Source of the DNA: Deinococcus sp.
Lineage (GTDB): Bacteria > Deinococcota > Deinococci > Deinococcales > Deinococcaceae
Assembly (NCBI RefSeq): GCF_025362455.1
Contig: NZ_JANYGJ010000143.1
Coordinates: 1 to 34,035 of the forward strand
Direction: 5' to 3'
Length of the DNA stretch: 34,035 nucleotides
Shown here: positions 1-11,259 of the stretch, one piece after another
How positions within the stretch are numbered: position 1 is the first letter of the stretch
Layout of the letters: each line of letters begins with the position of its first letter
Notes under the pieces: generated by a model
The model's input: the letters and a program-made list of their open reading frames with translations, nothing else
Database searches by the model: none
Told to the model about the DNA's origin: nothing
Translations under genes and position numbers: made by a program

Positions 1-485
1 AGTGCCCCTTTCGAGGCGCAGTAGGTCGCGTGGTCCGGCAACCCCACACTGGACGACTGGCTCGACACGTTCACGATGGCGCCCGGCACACCCCGCTCGA
101 TCAGCCCCCGCGCCACGATCTGGCTGATGGTCATGACCGCCCGAACGTTGACCGCCATCGTTCGGTCGAAGGCGGCGGGTGTGGCCTCCAGAAACGGCTC
201 CAGCACGGCGATTCCGGCGTTGTTCACCAGCAGGTCGATGAATCCGGCTTCGGTGGCGGCCCGCACAGCCTCTGAGTCGTGTTCCAGATCAGCGCTGATC
301 ACGGTGCAACCAGTTTCGGCGTGCAGGCTCTCCAGGTCGGCGGCGCTGCGGCTCACCGCCACGATTTCAGCGCCGCTGCGGGCCAGGTACACGGCGACCA
401 CGCGGCCTATGCCCTTGCCCGCGCCCGTCACCAGCACGCGCTGGCCGCTAAAGTCGAAGGTCGCCTGGGCTGGGGGAGAGGTCAT
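1..485 (-). CDS. SDR-family oxidoreductase, C-terminus cut by window edge
   Basis: The first 161 residues of a short-chain dehydrogenase/reductase are visible, running off the left edge. Reading from the ATG at 485, a TGAGKGIG dinucleotide-binding motif follows the first strand, then an NNAG motif, a conserved serine region (IVNVSSQSSS) and the catalytic YxxxK as YCASK just before the edge. The order and spacing are those of classical SDRs of about 250 residues that use NAD(P)H. The pattern resembles the L-xylulose/carbonyl reductase branch, but the substrate cannot be told. A -10-like CAGAAT lies 6 nt before the ATG, suggesting a leaderless mRNA. The family is certain; the specific function is not. 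Confidence 0.9.
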   Translation of the reverse strand, partial: MTSPPAQATFDFSGQRVLVTGAGKGIGRVVAVYLARSGAEIVAVSRSAADLESLHAETGCTVISADLEHDSEAVRAATEAGFIDLLVNNAGIAVLEPFLEATPAAFDRTMAVNVRAVMTISQIVARGLIERGVPGAIVNVSSQSSSVGLPDHATYCASKGA

Positions 486-491
486 GGCTGC

Positions 492-497
492 ATTCTG
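492..497 (-). promoter_or_regulatory. Candidate -10 box (CAGAAT) of the SDR gene
   Basis: CAGAAT ends 6 nt before the ATG at 485. Position and sequence match the leaderless-promoter pattern repeated through this window. No convincing -35 is visible. Confidence 0.35.
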
Positions 498-596
498 AGC
501 GCTGGCCGGGCAGGTTTGCCACTGGCGGCGTTCGGAAGATGAGTTTGCGTCTCTACAGCGGTGGCTCGTCGGGTTCAACTGGTTCTTCGGTGGCGC

Positions 597-1097
597 TCAG
601 GACGTCGGAAATGGCAGGGCGTCGAAAATGGCGGCGGCGTCCTGATGGTGCTCTACCTGCAAGTTCAGCACCTCGCCCACCAGTGCCAGCTCCTGCAAAC
701 GTGCGGCGATCAGAGAGCGGTGGCATTCGCCCGGCTCGGCCTCGTAGCACAACAGGCAGACCTGCCCGGCCTGCGCCCACCCGCCCAACGCCTCCAGCGC
801 CTCGCCCTGGGTCGCCAGGTGAAAGCGGTAGCCGAATGAGAGCACGGCGAAATCATGGGTCATCTTGTAGTCCTTGCGCAGACTCGGCGGTGTACCGAGT
901 GAGCGCAGGTGCCGGTACTCGATGCCGCCCGCCCTCAGGGCCAGTCCCAGCGCCGTTTTCGAAAAGCCCCGGCGTCGGCTCTGCGCCCGCTCACGGGTAT
1001 CGACCAGCAGTGTCACGCCCGCACCCCGCAGGGTGGCGATCAGGTCCGGGAGTGCGGCGCCCTCGTAGCCGATGGTGAAGAGTGGGGGAGGCGTCAT
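597..1097 (-). CDS. DUF488 family protein
   Basis: A 166-residue protein with the hallmarks of DUF488: an N-terminal FTIGYEG, then LLVDTRERAQSRRRGFSK, a central YRHLRSLGTPPSLRKDY segment, and a C-terminal LLCYEAEPGECHRS motif carrying the conserved Cys-Glu-x-Cys-His cluster. Length is typical of the family. The biochemical role of DUF488 is not established; the cysteine/histidine cluster suggests nucleic acid or metal handling, which is inference. The gene stands alone between the SDR gene and the MFS transporter, all on the minus strand. The ATG at 1097 fits the family N-terminus. TATCCC lies 6 nt upstream and may be a weak -10. Confidence 0.88.
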   Translation of the reverse strand: MTPPPLFTIGYEGAALPDLIATLRGAGVTLLVDTRERAQSRRRGFSKTALGLALRAGGIEYRHLRSLGTPPSLRKDYKMTHDFAVLSFGYRFHLATQGEALEALGGWAQAGQVCLLCYEAEPGECHRSLIAARLQELALVGEVLNLQVEHHQDAAAIFDALPFPTS

Positions 1098-1318
1098 GCC
1101 TTCAGGGATAGCTCGGATGCGCTCAGGGCGTGGTGAGTGGAGTCGCGGTTGAACGGATCAGAACCGACGTGAAAGGTTTTAGCTTTTTTCCGTTGAGGGG
1201 AACAAGCTGATATGGGAATAAATTCATGACCCCTCGCCCCCTGCGGGAGAGTCGAAGACCTGCTTGCAGAGGGGGCTACCGGGCGGCGTCCCCGCCCATC
1301 GCATGACATGCTTCCCTC

Positions 1319-2518
1319 CTACCGTTCCCCCATCCGCCTATACACTGCCGGGGCCATCAATCCCACCAGCAGCAGGCTCAGCGCGATCACCGCCATGCCG
1401 CCCACCAGCGAGGCCGTCTGCGACACGAAGCCGATCAGCGGCGGCCCGACCAGAAAGCCCGCGTAACCCAGCGTCGCCACCCGCGCGATGCCCCGGCCCG
1501 CCAGGGCGCTCCCCGCCGCGCTATACAGGACCGGCACCACGTTGGCGACCCCCAGCCCGAAGGCCAGGAAGCCCACGAAGGCCAGCGTGTAGGTGCTGCT
1601 CAGCAGGCTCAGGCCCAGGCCCAGGCCGCTGAGCAGGGCGCCCACCGTGACCACCCGTCCGTCGCCGTAGCGGCTTCTCCAGCCGTCGCCGAAGGCCCGG
1701 GCCAGCGTCATCGCCAGCGTGAAGCCGGTGTAGCCCGCCCCGATGCTCGCGCCCGTCGCCCCCAGCACGTCGCGGGAATATAAGCCGCTCCAGTCGCCCA
1801 GGGCGCCCTCGCCGAGCATGCCCATGAAGCACAGGGCGCCCAGCAGCCAGATCAGCGAATTCGGGGTGGACGTGGGCCGGGCGGTGTCCGCCGTCTCAGT
1901 GGTTTTCGGCGGCTCGTCGGCGTGCTTGGGCAGCAGGCGTGATCCGGCCAGCAGCAACGCGGCGCCCATGCTCAGCGTGACGATCAGGGCGTGCGGCAAT
2001 CCGCCCAGCGCGGCGCCCAGCAGCAGGCTGCCGAGTCCGGCGCCCACCAGGTTGCCCAGGCTGTAGGCGGCGTGAAAGCTCGACATCACCGGCTGGCCGA
2101 GCGAGCGTTCCACCGCGACGCCCTGGGCGTTCATGGCGACGTCCATCACGCCGTTGCACCCGCCCAGGACCATCAGCGCGGCGAACAGGGTATACAGGTT
2201 GAGCGCCAGAAACGGCAGCAGCAGGGCCAGCATCATCATCAGCCCGGCGGTGATGGTCACGCGGCGGGTGCCGTAGCGGGCGGCCAGGGCGCCGGTCTGC
2301 GGCATGGCGATCAGGCTGCCCACCGCCAGGCCCAGCAGCGCCGTGCCCACCAGTGCGGGCGAGAGCCCCAGGTGTTGCTGCACGCCCGGCAGCCGCACGA
2401 CCCAGGTGGCGATCACGGCGCCGTTGGCGAAGAACACGGTGCTGGTGGCCCAGCGGGCGGCGCGGGCCTGCGGCTTTGAGACGTCGGTGGCGCTCAACGT
2501 GGTTGTGAACCCGCTCAC
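1319..2518 (-). CDS. MFS transporter, YbjJ-like
   Basis: A 399-residue membrane protein with about 12 hydrophobic segments in two halves separated by a hydrophilic loop (around residues 195-220, rich in E, T and P). Features include the MFS loop 2-3 signature region (GALAARYGTRRV), the NGVMDVAMNAQG segment and SSFHAAYSLGNLVGAG, which together resemble the YbjJ/fucose-permease-like branch of the major facilitator superfamily. It is expected in the cytoplasmic membrane; the substrate cannot be inferred. The start is GTG at 2518 and overlaps the stop of the upstream secreted-protein gene by 4 nt (GTGA), so the two are probably translationally coupled and may work together. Confidence 0.9.
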   Translation of the reverse strand: MSGFTTTLSATDVSKPQARAARWATSTVFFANGAVIATWVVRLPGVQQHLGLSPALVGTALLGLAVGSLIAMPQTGALAARYGTRRVTITAGLMMMLALLLPFLALNLYTLFAALMVLGGCNGVMDVAMNAQGVAVERSLGQPVMSSFHAAYSLGNLVGAGLGSLLLGAALGGLPHALIVTLSMGAALLLAGSRLLPKHADEPPKTTETADTARPTSTPNSLIWLLGALCFMGMLGEGALGDWSGLYSRDVLGATGASIGAGYTGFTLAMTLARAFGDGWRSRYGDGRVVTVGALLSGLGLGLSLLSSTYTLAFVGFLAFGLGVANVVPVLYSAAGSALAGRGIARVATLGYAGFLVGPPLIGFVSQTASLVGGMAVIALSLLLVGLMAPAVYRRMGER

Positions 2519-3618
2519 TTCGCTTTACTGCTCAGGCTCAACGTGGCGCCAAAGCGGGCGCGGAGCTGCACCGGCAGTCCCGGCAACTCGGCGCTGAGCG
2601 TCATGCCGATCTTCTGGGTCAGCTCGCCGCCGTCTGGCAGGCCGTCGGGGCGGTAGCTCAGGGTGCCCTCGCCGCTCCAGTCGGTGGTGGCGAATTTCAG
2701 GGTGATGGTCTGGCCGTCCGAGCCTCTGGTACTGAGCTTGAGTATCCAGGGCGAGGCGCGGTAGGTCTGGTCGTAGCGGCGAGTACCGCCCGCGTCCTCG
2801 CCCTGGAAGGTGGTGGTCACGTTCAGTTGCAGCGGCTGGGCTTTCAGGCTGATGCCGGTGCCGGGGCCGCCCAGCGCGTCGGCCAGGCTGCCGAAGAAGG
2901 TGCTCAGATCGAGTGGCTGCACGGCTGTTCTGGCCGCGCCGCTCTTCAGCGCCAGGCCGTAGAGGCTGGTGGCGTCGCTGAGGCTCAGGGCGCTGAGCAC
3001 ATCGGCGTAGTTCAGGCGCTCGTAGGCGAGCTGGCGCTGCGGATCGCCGGTCTGGACCTTGAAAGACACGAGCTGCCCGCTGGGCGAGACGGTCCGGGTC
3101 AGGCGGGTGATCTGGGCCGGGGCGGCGACCTGCCCGGCCCGAAAGGCGATGACCGGCGGCGTGATGACGGTGGTGAGCAGCACGCTGTTGCCTGCGCTGT
3201 CGGCAGCGAGCACCCTCAGCGTCTGGCGGGTGCGGGTGCGCTGCGGCGGGGCGGCGACCAGCGTTCCCAGGTCGGCGAACTGGACGGCGGCGTTGTCGCT
3301 CAGCCGCTTGAGCTGGGTTTGCTCGGCGGCGCTGAGCATCCGGCCCGGCAGCGGCGCGAAGCTGATGTCGAAGTCGGTGAACTGCACGCTGCTGGAGGTG
3401 GTGTACTCGGCGGTGACTCCGGGCCGGGCCGTGAGCGTCAGCGGGCCGGGCGAGGGCTGGACCGGTTCAGTCTGTGCAGGTTCAGTCTGGGCGGGTGCCG
3501 GTGCCGGGTCGAGTGTTGTCTGAGCCAGAGCTGTGCTGGACAAGCTGGCACAGAACAGACTAACGCTCAGCAGCAATTTGAGGGCCGGGTGTCGTGCGAC
3601 GGGGCGTCCGGAGGGCAT
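2515..3618 (-). CDS. Secreted or periplasmic protein of unknown function
   Basis: A 367-residue protein with a clear signal peptide (basic N-terminus, hydrophobic stretch LKLLLSVSLFCASL, cleavage near ALAQ) followed by a low-complexity linker rich in Pro, Gln, Glu and Thr (about residues 37-58) that contains a repeated AQTEP/VQP unit. The remainder is rich in Thr, Ser, Leu and beta-strand-like segments, with no catalytic motif I recognise. It resembles uncharacterised exported Deinococcus proteins. It is the first gene of a two-gene unit: its TGA overlaps the GTG of the MFS transporter. A TACTCT box 6 nt before the ATG supports this start and a leaderless transcript. Confidence 0.8.
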   Translation of the reverse strand: MPSGRPVARHPALKLLLSVSLFCASLSSTALAQTTLDPAPAPAQTEPAQTEPVQPSPGPLTLTARPGVTAEYTTSSSVQFTDFDISFAPLPGRMLSAAEQTQLKRLSDNAAVQFADLGTLVAAPPQRTRTRQTLRVLAADSAGNSVLLTTVITPPVIAFRAGQVAAPAQITRLTRTVSPSGQLVSFKVQTGDPQRQLAYERLNYADVLSALSLSDATSLYGLALKSGAARTAVQPLDLSTFFGSLADALGGPGTGISLKAQPLQLNVTTTFQGEDAGGTRRYDQTYRASPWILKLSTRGSDGQTITLKFATTDWSGEGTLSYRPDGLPDGGELTQKIGMTLSAELPGLPVQLRARFGATLSLSSKAK

Positions 3619-3624
3619 GCCCTC

Positions 3625-3630
3625 AGAGTA
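3625..3630 (-). promoter_or_regulatory. -10 box (TACTCT) for leaderless transcript
   Basis: TACTCT sits 6 nt upstream of the ATG at 3618, placing the expected transcription start at or within a base or two of the start codon. Confidence 0.55.
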
Positions 3631-3764
3631 CCTGCCGCCGCCGCCGGGCAGTGAAGATGGGGTGCAAAGGTGGTCGGGCCGTCCGGGTTAGTGGTCCGGG
3701 TTATCGGTCCGAATCTGGACAGCGCACTGTACGCCTTCACCAAAGCGCGGCTGACGCTTCAGGC

Positions 3765-3770
3765 TAGACT
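3765..3770 (+). promoter_or_regulatory. -10 box (TAGACT) of phosphoesterase gene
   Basis: TAGACT ends 7 nt before the ATG at 3778. The same hexamer and spacing occur upstream of argJ at 33709-33714. This box fixes the start choice against longer in-frame alternatives beginning near 3670. Confidence 0.6.
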
Positions 3771-3777
3771 GCTCGGC

Positions 3778-4521
3778 ATGAAACTCGCCGTCATCGCAGA
3801 TTTGCACGCGAATCTGGAGGCGACCCTGGCCGTCCACGAGGACATCCGGCGACGTAATCTCAGCGAGATCTGGGTGCTGGGCGATCTAGTGGGCAAAGGC
3901 CCGCGCCCCCGCGAGGTGTTGCAGTGGGTTCAGGCCTTTGCTACGCGCACCATTCAGGGCAACTGGGACGCGCGGGTAGCAGGCGTGACCAACCGGCCCC
4001 AGGACCTCTGGCCACGCACCCTGCTCAGCGCAGGCGAGCTGAGTTACCTCTCGGCGCTGCCCTTCGGCATCGAGGAGCAGTTCGGGGGTGCCTGGTGGCG
4101 ATTTGTGCATGCCAGTTCCAAGGGCGTCTTTCACCGGCTGTATCCGCACAGCAGCCTGCACGAGCAGCTCGAAGCCTTCGCGCCCCAGCCGCACCTGGGC
4201 CTGCGCGAGTACGCCGACGCGCTGGTCTACGCCGACATCCACGAAACCCTGATGCTGGACGTGGAAGGCCGCCCGCTGATGAACTGCGGCTCGGTGGGCA
4301 ATCCGCTCGACAGCACCCTGCCCAGTTACCTGATTCTGGAATTCGCCGATCACGGCCCCAGCTACAGCGCCCAGTTCGTGCGCATCACCTACAACCGCGA
4401 GGCCGAAATCGCCGCCGCCGAGGCCAGCGGCATGCCGTTTACCCGCGAGTACATCGCCGAGCTGCTGACCGGGGCGTATCAGAAGCGCCGGGCACGCGGC
4501 GGCGAGGGCGTGGAGCTGTGA
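3778..4521 (+). CDS. Calcineurin-like metallophosphoesterase
   Basis: A 247-residue protein of the YfcE/MJ0936-type metallophosphoesterase group. Motifs in order: VIADLHAN (Asp-x-His, residues 6-13), WVLGDLVGKGP (GDxxG block) and IQGNWD in place of the usual GNHD. Further on come FVHASSKGV and YADIHETL where the family usually has GHTH, then NCGSVGNP near residues 164-169. The core Asp and Asn ligands and several histidines are kept, but two histidine positions differ from consensus, so metal geometry or substrate may be altered. It is likely a cytoplasmic phosphodiesterase or phosphatase of unknown substrate. ATG 3778 is preferred because it starts right at the first strand and has a -10 box 7 nt upstream. 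Confidence 0.88.
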   Translation: MKLAVIADLHANLEATLAVHEDIRRRNLSEIWVLGDLVGKGPRPREVLQWVQAFATRTIQGNWDARVAGVTNRPQDLWPRTLLSAGELSYLSALPFGIEEQFGGAWWRFVHASSKGVFHRLYPHSSLHEQLEAFAPQPHLGLREYADALVYADIHETLMLDVEGRPLMNCGSVGNPLDSTLPSYLILEFADHGPSYSAQFVRITYNREAEIAAAEASGMPFTREYIAELLTGAYQKRRARGGEGVEL

Positions 4522-4533
4522 TTGGAGCAGATG

Positions 4534-4556
4534 TCATAAAAAGACCCTTTTTATGA
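4534..4556. repeat. Perfect 10-bp inverted repeat, 3-nt loop
   Basis: TCATAAAAAG and CTTTTTATGA are exact complements separated by ACC, starting 12 nt after the phosphoesterase stop. The stem is AT-rich with no separate T-run, so it is not a classical terminator, although as RNA it could end transcription or protect the 3' end. It marks the left edge of the repeat-rich gap. Confidence 0.6.
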
Positions 4557-4825
4557 CCGAGCGGAGCGAGTAGTTTTAACTGAGCAAGGCGCAGAATGGA
4601 GGCGCGGGGAGGCTGTTTTCCCCGTGGCGTAATTCGGAGTACTGCTCTAGGGGGGGGCAAGTTCAGGGCAACTCTACCCACGAGTTCGAGCTGAGATTCG
4701 AGCATCCGGGGGTTCCTACGAACAAGGCCCGTCGAGGCTGCGCCTTGGACGAATTCAAGTCGGGTGTGCCTGGGCCGGGTGAAGTTCCCGCTCGCCTGAC
4801 AGACGATTGAACTCAGTCACTGCAA

Positions 4826-4884
4826 CCTGGTGGTATTGGAAACTGGTGGTATTGGAGCCTGGTATTGGAAGCTGGTGGAATTGG
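4826..4884. repeat. Imperfect tandem repeat, four units of 13-16 bp
   Basis: Four successive copies of a CTGGTGGTATTGGA-like unit start at 4826, 4841, 4857 and 4870; the third is 3 bp shorter. It is non-coding as far as can be seen. Confidence 0.75.
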
Positions 4885-5246
4885 CCTGCCTGAACTGAAG
4901 TCGGCGCTGCACGGAGCGGCTTGCTCGGCGCTCAGCATCGGTGGCGAGAGCTTCCCGTACCGGCTATTGACTGGTTTTATACCGAAGTGAGCAGTCATGC
5001 GAGCGCCGCCACTCAGAGCGGATCACGACGTCTTGAAGCTCAGCCCTGCTCGGCGTACTCAAGCGGCATCAGTGTGGCCTGCCTGCGTTGAAGGCCCGAC
5101 CACGACAGTCACCTTTACGCCGTGTATAGCGCGTAGATACAGAATGTCAGCTCAAAATACAGAGGCACCCCGGCGCCGCTTGTAGTGGGGGTCATATTGA
5201 CTTCTCAAGTCGTGAGATTCATACTCGTTTGCAGGAGGAACAACAC

Positions 5247-5678
5247 ATGGCTTATCGTAAATTGAGTGAACAGGTCCAGATGCTGACCAACCCCCAACGC
5301 AGTGATACCTTTGTCAAGGATTTTAAATCGGCGGTGCGTGAGGGTCAGTTCGAGGCTGCCTACATGACCACCGAGCGCTTTCAGTTGCCCAAGGATTTCA
5401 GCCGCCGTAACAGCGACGAGACCTACAACCGCAGCATGCGCGAGATGATCTTTGAGTCCACCCCGGCTTTTGAAGTCTGGTTTGACCGCACCAACCGCGA
5501 ACTGGCGGCGACCCGGCGCGGCGGGAACATCAAGCCCAGCATCGAGGCGTTTGAAGCGGGCCTGGTCGACTTCAAGGCGCTGGCCGCCGAAACCCGGACA
5601 AAAATGCAGGCCAGCTACGACAAAGGCCATTCACTGGGCAAGTCACGCGCACGTGGCAAGCGCAAGGCCGTCAAGTAA
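5247..5678 (+). CDS. Small basic protein of unknown function
   Basis: A 143-residue protein preceded by an excellent ribosome binding site (AGGAGGAAC, 8 nt before the ATG), so it is SD-led rather than leaderless. The sequence is hydrophilic and mostly helical in appearance, rich in Arg, Lys, Glu and aromatic residues. It ends in a strongly basic tail (residues about 127-143, with SLGKSRARGKRKAVK) that could bind nucleic acid or the ribosome; that is inference. I do not recognise a known domain. It stands alone, with a repeat-rich gap upstream and a 20-bp exact tandem duplication across its stop codon. Codon use matches the neighbours. Confidence 0.85.
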   Translation: MAYRKLSEQVQMLTNPQRSDTFVKDFKSAVREGQFEAAYMTTERFQLPKDFSRRNSDETYNRSMREMIFESTPAFEVWFDRTNRELAATRRGGNIKPSIEAFEAGLVDFKALAAETRTKMQASYDKGHSLGKSRARGKRKAVK

Positions 5679-5708
5679 TCTAATCGGTCGTCAAGTAATC
5701 TAATCGGT
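5669..5708. repeat. Exact 20-bp tandem duplication across a stop codon
   Basis: Two identical 20-bp copies (5669-5688 and 5689-5708) carry the last codons (Val-Lys) and the TAA of the basic protein. Only the first copy is used in translation, so the protein end is unchanged. Perfect identity implies a recent event. Confidence 0.95.
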
Positions 5709-5781
5709 TTTGCAGTGCTGCGGGTGGAAGGCGTTGGTGCCGTCCACCCGCTTTGGTGTTTCAGCCGGGGTTGTTGACGCC

Positions 5782-6612
5782 TCAGCGGGCGGATCTGAGC
5801 CAATACTTCATCAGGCTGGCGCTGGCACTGTCGCGCAGCAGGCAGGCGATGACGCCGCTGGGCTGCTCGAACAGCAGCAGCGTGCGCGCACCGTACTCGA
5901 CTTGAATGGTGCACAGGGCGGCAGGTGACGGCACAGGCGCCAGCGTGGCCTCGCTCTTGTTCAGCCAGCGGGCCGCGCTCAGGTAGGTTCTGGCCCGCCT
6001 TCCCAGCTCAGGCGGCAGCGGCTGCCCGGCTTCCTCGACCAGCTCGCCGCCCTGGTTGTAGGCGCTGATGGCGATGACGCCGGGGCGCTCCAGCAGCTTG
6101 CGAATCAGTACCTGGGCCAGCGTCGCCGCCGAAGGCCTGTCGCTCTGCACGCTGCTGGGCGCCGCGAACAGCTCTGCGAGCAGCCGCGCCAGCTCGAACT
6201 GCTCCAGCGGCAGCCCCAGCACTCCGGCGGCCCCGGCAGCCTGAGCCTCGGCCTGCGCCACGTCGCCCAGCAGCACGACGGTCAACTGGTCTGCTGGTGG
6301 CTGGTCGAGTTGCGGCTGGTCGGGTTGCGGCTGGTTTGCCTGTGATCGGTCTGCTTGCAGGCTGCGGCACAGCTCCAGGCCGCTCAGGTCACTCAGATTC
6401 AGGTTGCTGAGCACCAGGTCGGGCCGGGCCACCCGGATCTCTTGCTGCGCCTGGGCCGCGCACGAGGCGCTGCGGTAGCGCACTCCCAGGTTCAGGCCCT
6501 CCAGCAAGCGTTCCAGCGCTTTGCGGGCACTGAGCTGCGACTCGACGATCAGTACGTCTCGCAGCGGCGGATTCGGTGGTCTGGGGTGAACGTCGGTACT
6601 GCTGCTGAGCAT
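5782..6612 (-). CDS. Degenerate receiver domain fused to a roadblock/LC7-like domain
   Basis: A 276-residue protein. Residues about 19-150 follow the receiver fold of response regulators (VLIVES, then DLVLSNLNLSDLSGLEL, then VVLLGD and VLGLPLEQF), but the phosphorylation chemistry is gone. The paired acidic residues are E24/S25, the acceptor Asp is N70, and the conserved Lys before Pro is L134. A Gln/Pro/Asp-rich repeat (about residues 88-109) is inserted between strands 3 and 4. The C-terminal part (about 160-270: VIAISAYNQGGELVEEAG, ARTLLLFEQ, GVIACLLRD) looks like a roadblock/LC7 domain, which in bacteria often partners small Ras-like GTPases. Start ATG 6612 has AAGGAG 9 nt upstream. A role in phosphorylation-independent signalling is inferred. 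Confidence 0.78.
   Translation of the reverse strand: MLSSSTDVHPRPPNPPLRDVLIVESQLSARKALERLLEGLNLGVRYRSASCAAQAQQEIRVARPDLVLSNLNLSDLSGLELCRSLQADRSQANQPQPDQPQLDQPPADQLTVVLLGDVAQAEAQAAGAAGVLGLPLEQFELARLLAELFAAPSSVQSDRPSAATLAQVLIRKLLERPGVIAISAYNQGGELVEEAGQPLPPELGRRARTYLSAARWLNKSEATLAPVPSPAALCTIQVEYGARTLLLFEQPSGVIACLLRDSASASLMKYWLRSAR
6299..6343. repeat. 15-bp tandem repeat (three units) inside the receiver-like gene
   Basis: Units begin at 6299, 6314 and 6329; the first two differ by one base, and the third has diverged. Each unit encodes a QP-x-D/N-Q type pentapeptide of the insert in the receiver domain. In-frame length keeps the gene open. Confidence 0.85.
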
Positions 6613-6969
6613 GACTGATGACTCCTTGCTGATGAGCGCGAGGCGCCACTCTGAGAGAAGTCTCAGAAGTTGCCCCTTACCCGGCTCTTACAAGTTGCGG
6701 CGCCGTGCCCAGGCTTCAGGGCCCATGTATCCAGTGGGGGCATTCGGTGGGGGGCATTCGGTGGGGGAGGGCGGTGTTACCCGGTCAGTTCAAAGTTCTG
6801 AGGTGGCGGCGCACTGCGGCCCTGGGACCGAAGGTTTGACCGGGTGCGTCGGCCCTGAACGCCGATCAGGTGGCCTCCGGGGCGCCAACCGGCCCTGTGC
6901 GGCCCGCATCTCGATCCTGGGCTGGTGCGCTTTATGCCCGCCGCTGCGGGGGTATGCTGGAGGGCGCAT
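6613..6969. other. Divergent intergenic region upstream of sucA
   Basis: A 357-bp gap between two divergent genes, with no supported coding sequence. It contains a perfect 7-bp inverted repeat (TCTGAGA at 6650-6656, TCTCAGA at 6661-6667), which could be an operator for either gene. It also holds a G-rich tandem repeat (6734-6767) and, near the right end, a TATGCT hexamer (6953-6958), 11 nt before the sucA ATG, as a possible -10. GGAGGG at 6959-6964 is the likely ribosome binding site of sucA. Confidence 0.5.
6734..6767. repeat. 13-14 bp G-rich tandem repeat
   Basis: GTGGGGGCATTCG (6734-6746) is followed by a copy with one extra G (6747-6760) and then the start of a third (6761-6767). Confidence 0.85.
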
Positions 6970-9834
<2,865 letters not shown>

Positions 9835-9919
9835 GAGAACGGCGCTTATCCTTACGGGGTGAGCGCCGAGCTGCTGTCAAAGTACTGTCAAATCCAGATC
9901 GTCAGTTGTGAGGAGCCGT

Positions 9920-11203
<1,284 letters not shown>

Positions 11204-11217
11204 CGTTTGGAGGATGG

Positions 11218-11254
11218 AACCGCCAGCCGCCGGGGGAGGGGTTGGCGGTTTTGT
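11218..11254 (+). terminator. Rho-independent terminator after sucB
   Basis: AACCGCCA (11218-11225) pairs exactly with TGGCGGTT (11243-11250), and a short T-run starts at the stem base. It separates sucB from the convergent DUF262 gene and may act in both directions. Confidence 0.75.
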
Positions 11255-11259
11255 GCGCA

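Larger units (their letters stand above)
4522..5246. other. 725-bp repeat-rich intergenic region
   Basis: No convincing gene is visible on either strand; the short ORFs present lack ribosome binding sites, -10 boxes and protein-like composition. The stretch holds the inverted repeat at 4534-4556, a segment at 4557-4652 built around a hairpin (CGGGGA at 4605-4610 with TCCCCG at 4619-4624) that looks like a dispersed Deinococcus-type small repeat, and a short tandem array at 4826-4884. The last 60 bases should hold the promoter of the gene at 5247, but I cannot pick a clear -35/-10 pair. Confidence 0.5.

Noticed and set aside
1094..1309. 71-codon minus-strand frame between MFS and DUF488 genes
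   Set aside because: No start signal, low-complexity composition and no protein-like pattern. It overlaps the start of DUF488.
4534..4556. Radiation/desiccation response motif
   Set aside because: The palindrome shares only TTATGA-like ends with the known Deinococcus motif; centre and length differ, and it lies after a gene, not before one.
4826..4884. CRISPR-like array
   Set aside because: Units are contiguous 13-16 bp copies without spacers.
4813..5185. Two ORFs of about 60 codons in the repeat-rich gap
   Set aside because: One covers the tandem repeat, and neither has SD, -10 or protein-like sequence.
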